Positions 6,030 to 6,785 of a stretch of DNA of 6,785 bases are shown here, piece after piece. How positions within the stretch are numbered: the stretch's first letter is position 1; the number at the start of each line of letters is the position of its first letter. A program made the position numbers and the translations under genes. This stretch comes from Planctomycetota bacterium (GTDB taxonomy: Bacteria; Planctomycetota; Phycisphaerae; Sedimentisphaerales; Anaerobacaceae): positions 1-6,785 of the forward strand of contig JAFNGF010000037.1 in the NCBI GenBank assembly GCA_017885385.1. Reading direction: 5' to 3'. The notes under the pieces were generated by a model. The model saw only the letters and a program-made list of their open reading frames with translations, made no database searches and was not told the DNA's origin.

Positions 6030-6058
6030 TTGTTCTTTAAGCAAGAAGTAGATAGAAT
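6030..6058 (+). promoter_or_regulatory. Candidate promoter for rplS
   Basis: TTGTTC (6030-6035) and TAGAAT (6053-6058) are separated by 17 bases, giving a start near 6065 and a leader of about 100 bases. A separate promoter makes sense here because rplS no longer follows trmD directly. Confidence 0.45.
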
Positions 6059-6098
6059 ACCGCGATTACTGCGGCGAGCGGCTGGCGGCATATCCAAT

Positions 6099-6133
6099 GC
6101 TGCGTTCTGCAGAGCGGTTTGCAGCCGAGCAGC
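6099..6133 (+). promoter_or_regulatory. Structured leader upstream of rplS, candidate regulatory RNA
   Basis: GCTGC (6099-6103) pairs with GCAGC (6129-6133). Inside it, CTGCA (6107-6111) pairs with TGCAG (6120-6124), leaving a GTT/CCGA-type internal loop and an 8-base apical loop. The structure ends about 20 bases before the Shine-Dalgarno. Ribosomal-protein leaders with autogenous control exist for L19 in other phyla, but I cannot match this one to a known family. Confidence 0.35.
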
Positions 6134-6165
6134 CTCGAATCGCCAAGTAGACAGGAGATAGACCG

Positions 6166-6534
6166 ATGATAACGAAGCTATTGGATGCCGTTGAAAGCAA
6201 AAGCCTAAAGAAAAAGGTCCCCTACTTCGAGATAGGTGATGTCGTAGACGTGCGCTGCAAAATTAAAGAAGGTGACAAAGAACGGATTCAAGTGTTCACC
6301 GGCACGGTCATTGCCCGCAAAGGCCGGGGAATCAATGAAATGTTCACCGTCCGGCGAATGGTGGGCAGCGAGGGCGTGGAAAGAATCTTCCCGCTTCATT
6401 CGCCAAACGTGATGGACATCAAGGCGACTCGAAGCGGCAAGACCAGGCGGGCCAAACTTTATTATCTCCGCGAGCGAACCGGCAAGGCCGTCCGACTGAT
6501 TCACCGCCACAGTGAGCACACCGTCACGAAATAA
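6166..6534 (+). CDS. rplS: 50S ribosomal protein L19
   Basis: L19 is a large-subunit protein at the interface with the 30S subunit, near bridges to 16S rRNA. The 122-residue length is normal (about 115 in E. coli). Recognisable blocks are FEIGDVVDVRCKIKEGDKER (21-40), a segment with VFTGTVIARKGRGINEMFTV (43-62) followed by RRMVGSEGVERIFPLHSPNV (63-82), and GKTRRAKLYYLRERTGKAVR (91-110). AGGAG at 6153-6157 stands 8 bases before the ATG. The usual upstream neighbour trmD is about 5.2 kb away, with unrelated genes on both strands between. rplS therefore must rely on a promoter of its own or on read-through from the zinc-ribbon gene, which ends 181 bases earlier. No obvious terminator follows; the next feature is an inverted-repeat element. 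Confidence 0.97.
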   Translation: MITKLLDAVESKSLKKKVPYFEIGDVVDVRCKIKEGDKERIQVFTGTVIARKGRGINEMFTVRRMVGSEGVERIFPLHSPNVMDIKATRSGKTRRAKLYYLRERTGKAVRLIHRHSEHTVTK

Positions 6535-6550
6535 AAAGTTGAATCCGAAA

Positions 6551-6670
6551 TACTAAGAAACTATCTCAGAACTGTCACCCTGAGCGAAGCGAAGGGTCTG
6601 GCTGGCGGAAATAAGAGATTCTTCGCTCCGCTCAGAATGACAGCTTGTGGTTCGAGATAATTTCTAAATA
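6551..6670. mobile_element. MITE-like inverted-repeat element downstream of rplS
   Basis: Outer arms AGAAACTATCTCAGAA (6556-6571) and TTCGAGATAATTTCT (6651-6665) are inverted copies with one substitution and one indel, and weaker matching extends to 6551 and 6670. Inside, the arm 6572-6594 (CTGTCACCCTGAGCG and on) matches the reverse complement of 6621-6643 at 20 of 23 positions. The core resembles the 'CCTGAGCGAAGCGAAGG' type repeat that I recall from many environmental bacterial genomes. It encodes nothing and could be a non-autonomous transposable element or an RNA hairpin. Confidence 0.65.
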
Positions 6671-6760
6671 TGAAGCACGAAACAATATCAAATTTCAAAT
6701 GTTCAAAACGTTTGGAATTTTGAATTTTTGTCATTTGGATTTGTTTCGGATTTCGATATT
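6667..6760. repeat. AT-rich imperfect palindrome abutting the MITE-like element
   Basis: The left arm at 6667-6685 (AATATGAAGCACGAAACAA) matches the reverse complement of 6741-6760 (AATATCGAAATCCGAAACAA) with few differences. Further inward, TCAAAT/ATTTGGA-type matches and TTCAAAA (6702-6708) against TTTTGAA (6718-6724) continue the pairing. The final 25 bases of the window show nothing I can interpret. The AT content is clearly higher than in the rest of the window. Confidence 0.55.
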
Positions 6761-6785
6761 CCCTTGTGTCTTAACATAATTGAAT

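Overview
The window looks like chromosomal DNA from a Planctomycetes-type bacterium, probably of the Phycisphaerae lineage. I infer this from four things: a Tat-exported lipoprotein sulfatase, a LamG-like PEP-CTERM protein, a zinc-ribbon/multi-TM protein with a DUF1559-like (H-X9-DG type) C-terminal region, and an rpsP-trmD junction with no rimM between the two genes. The assignment rests on family patterns seen by eye, not on a search.

Layout. Positions 1-991 hold the end of rpsP (ribosomal protein S16, with a long Lys/Glu/Ala-rich tail) overlapping trmD (tRNA m1G37 methyltransferase). Positions 6166-6534 hold rplS (ribosomal protein L19). These genes normally sit together in one translation operon. 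Here trmD and rplS are separated by about 5.2 kb carrying four unrelated genes in alternating orientation: a small membrane protein (minus), a sulfatase (plus), a PEP-CTERM LamG-like protein (minus) and a zinc-ribbon/TM/DUF1559-like protein (plus). rplS appears to have its own promoter-like sequence and a structured leader.

Non-coding DNA. A GC-rich palindromic element occurs in three versions, after trmD, after the sulfatase gene, and in the leader of the zinc-ribbon gene. Downstream of rplS lie two abutting inverted-repeat elements: a roughly 110-120 bp MITE-like element and an AT-rich palindrome.

How the genes relate. rpsP, trmD and rplS serve the ribosome and tRNA modification. The four intervening genes are envelope or extracellular proteins, consistent with an organism that handles sulfated polysaccharides and anchors surface proteins through an exosortase. 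Nothing shows that the four form one pathway, since their orientations make a shared operon impossible. I did not find a convincing new multi-gene system. The points most worth following up are the split ribosomal operon, the palindromic repeat family, the rplS leader and the non-canonical active-site motifs of the sulfatase.
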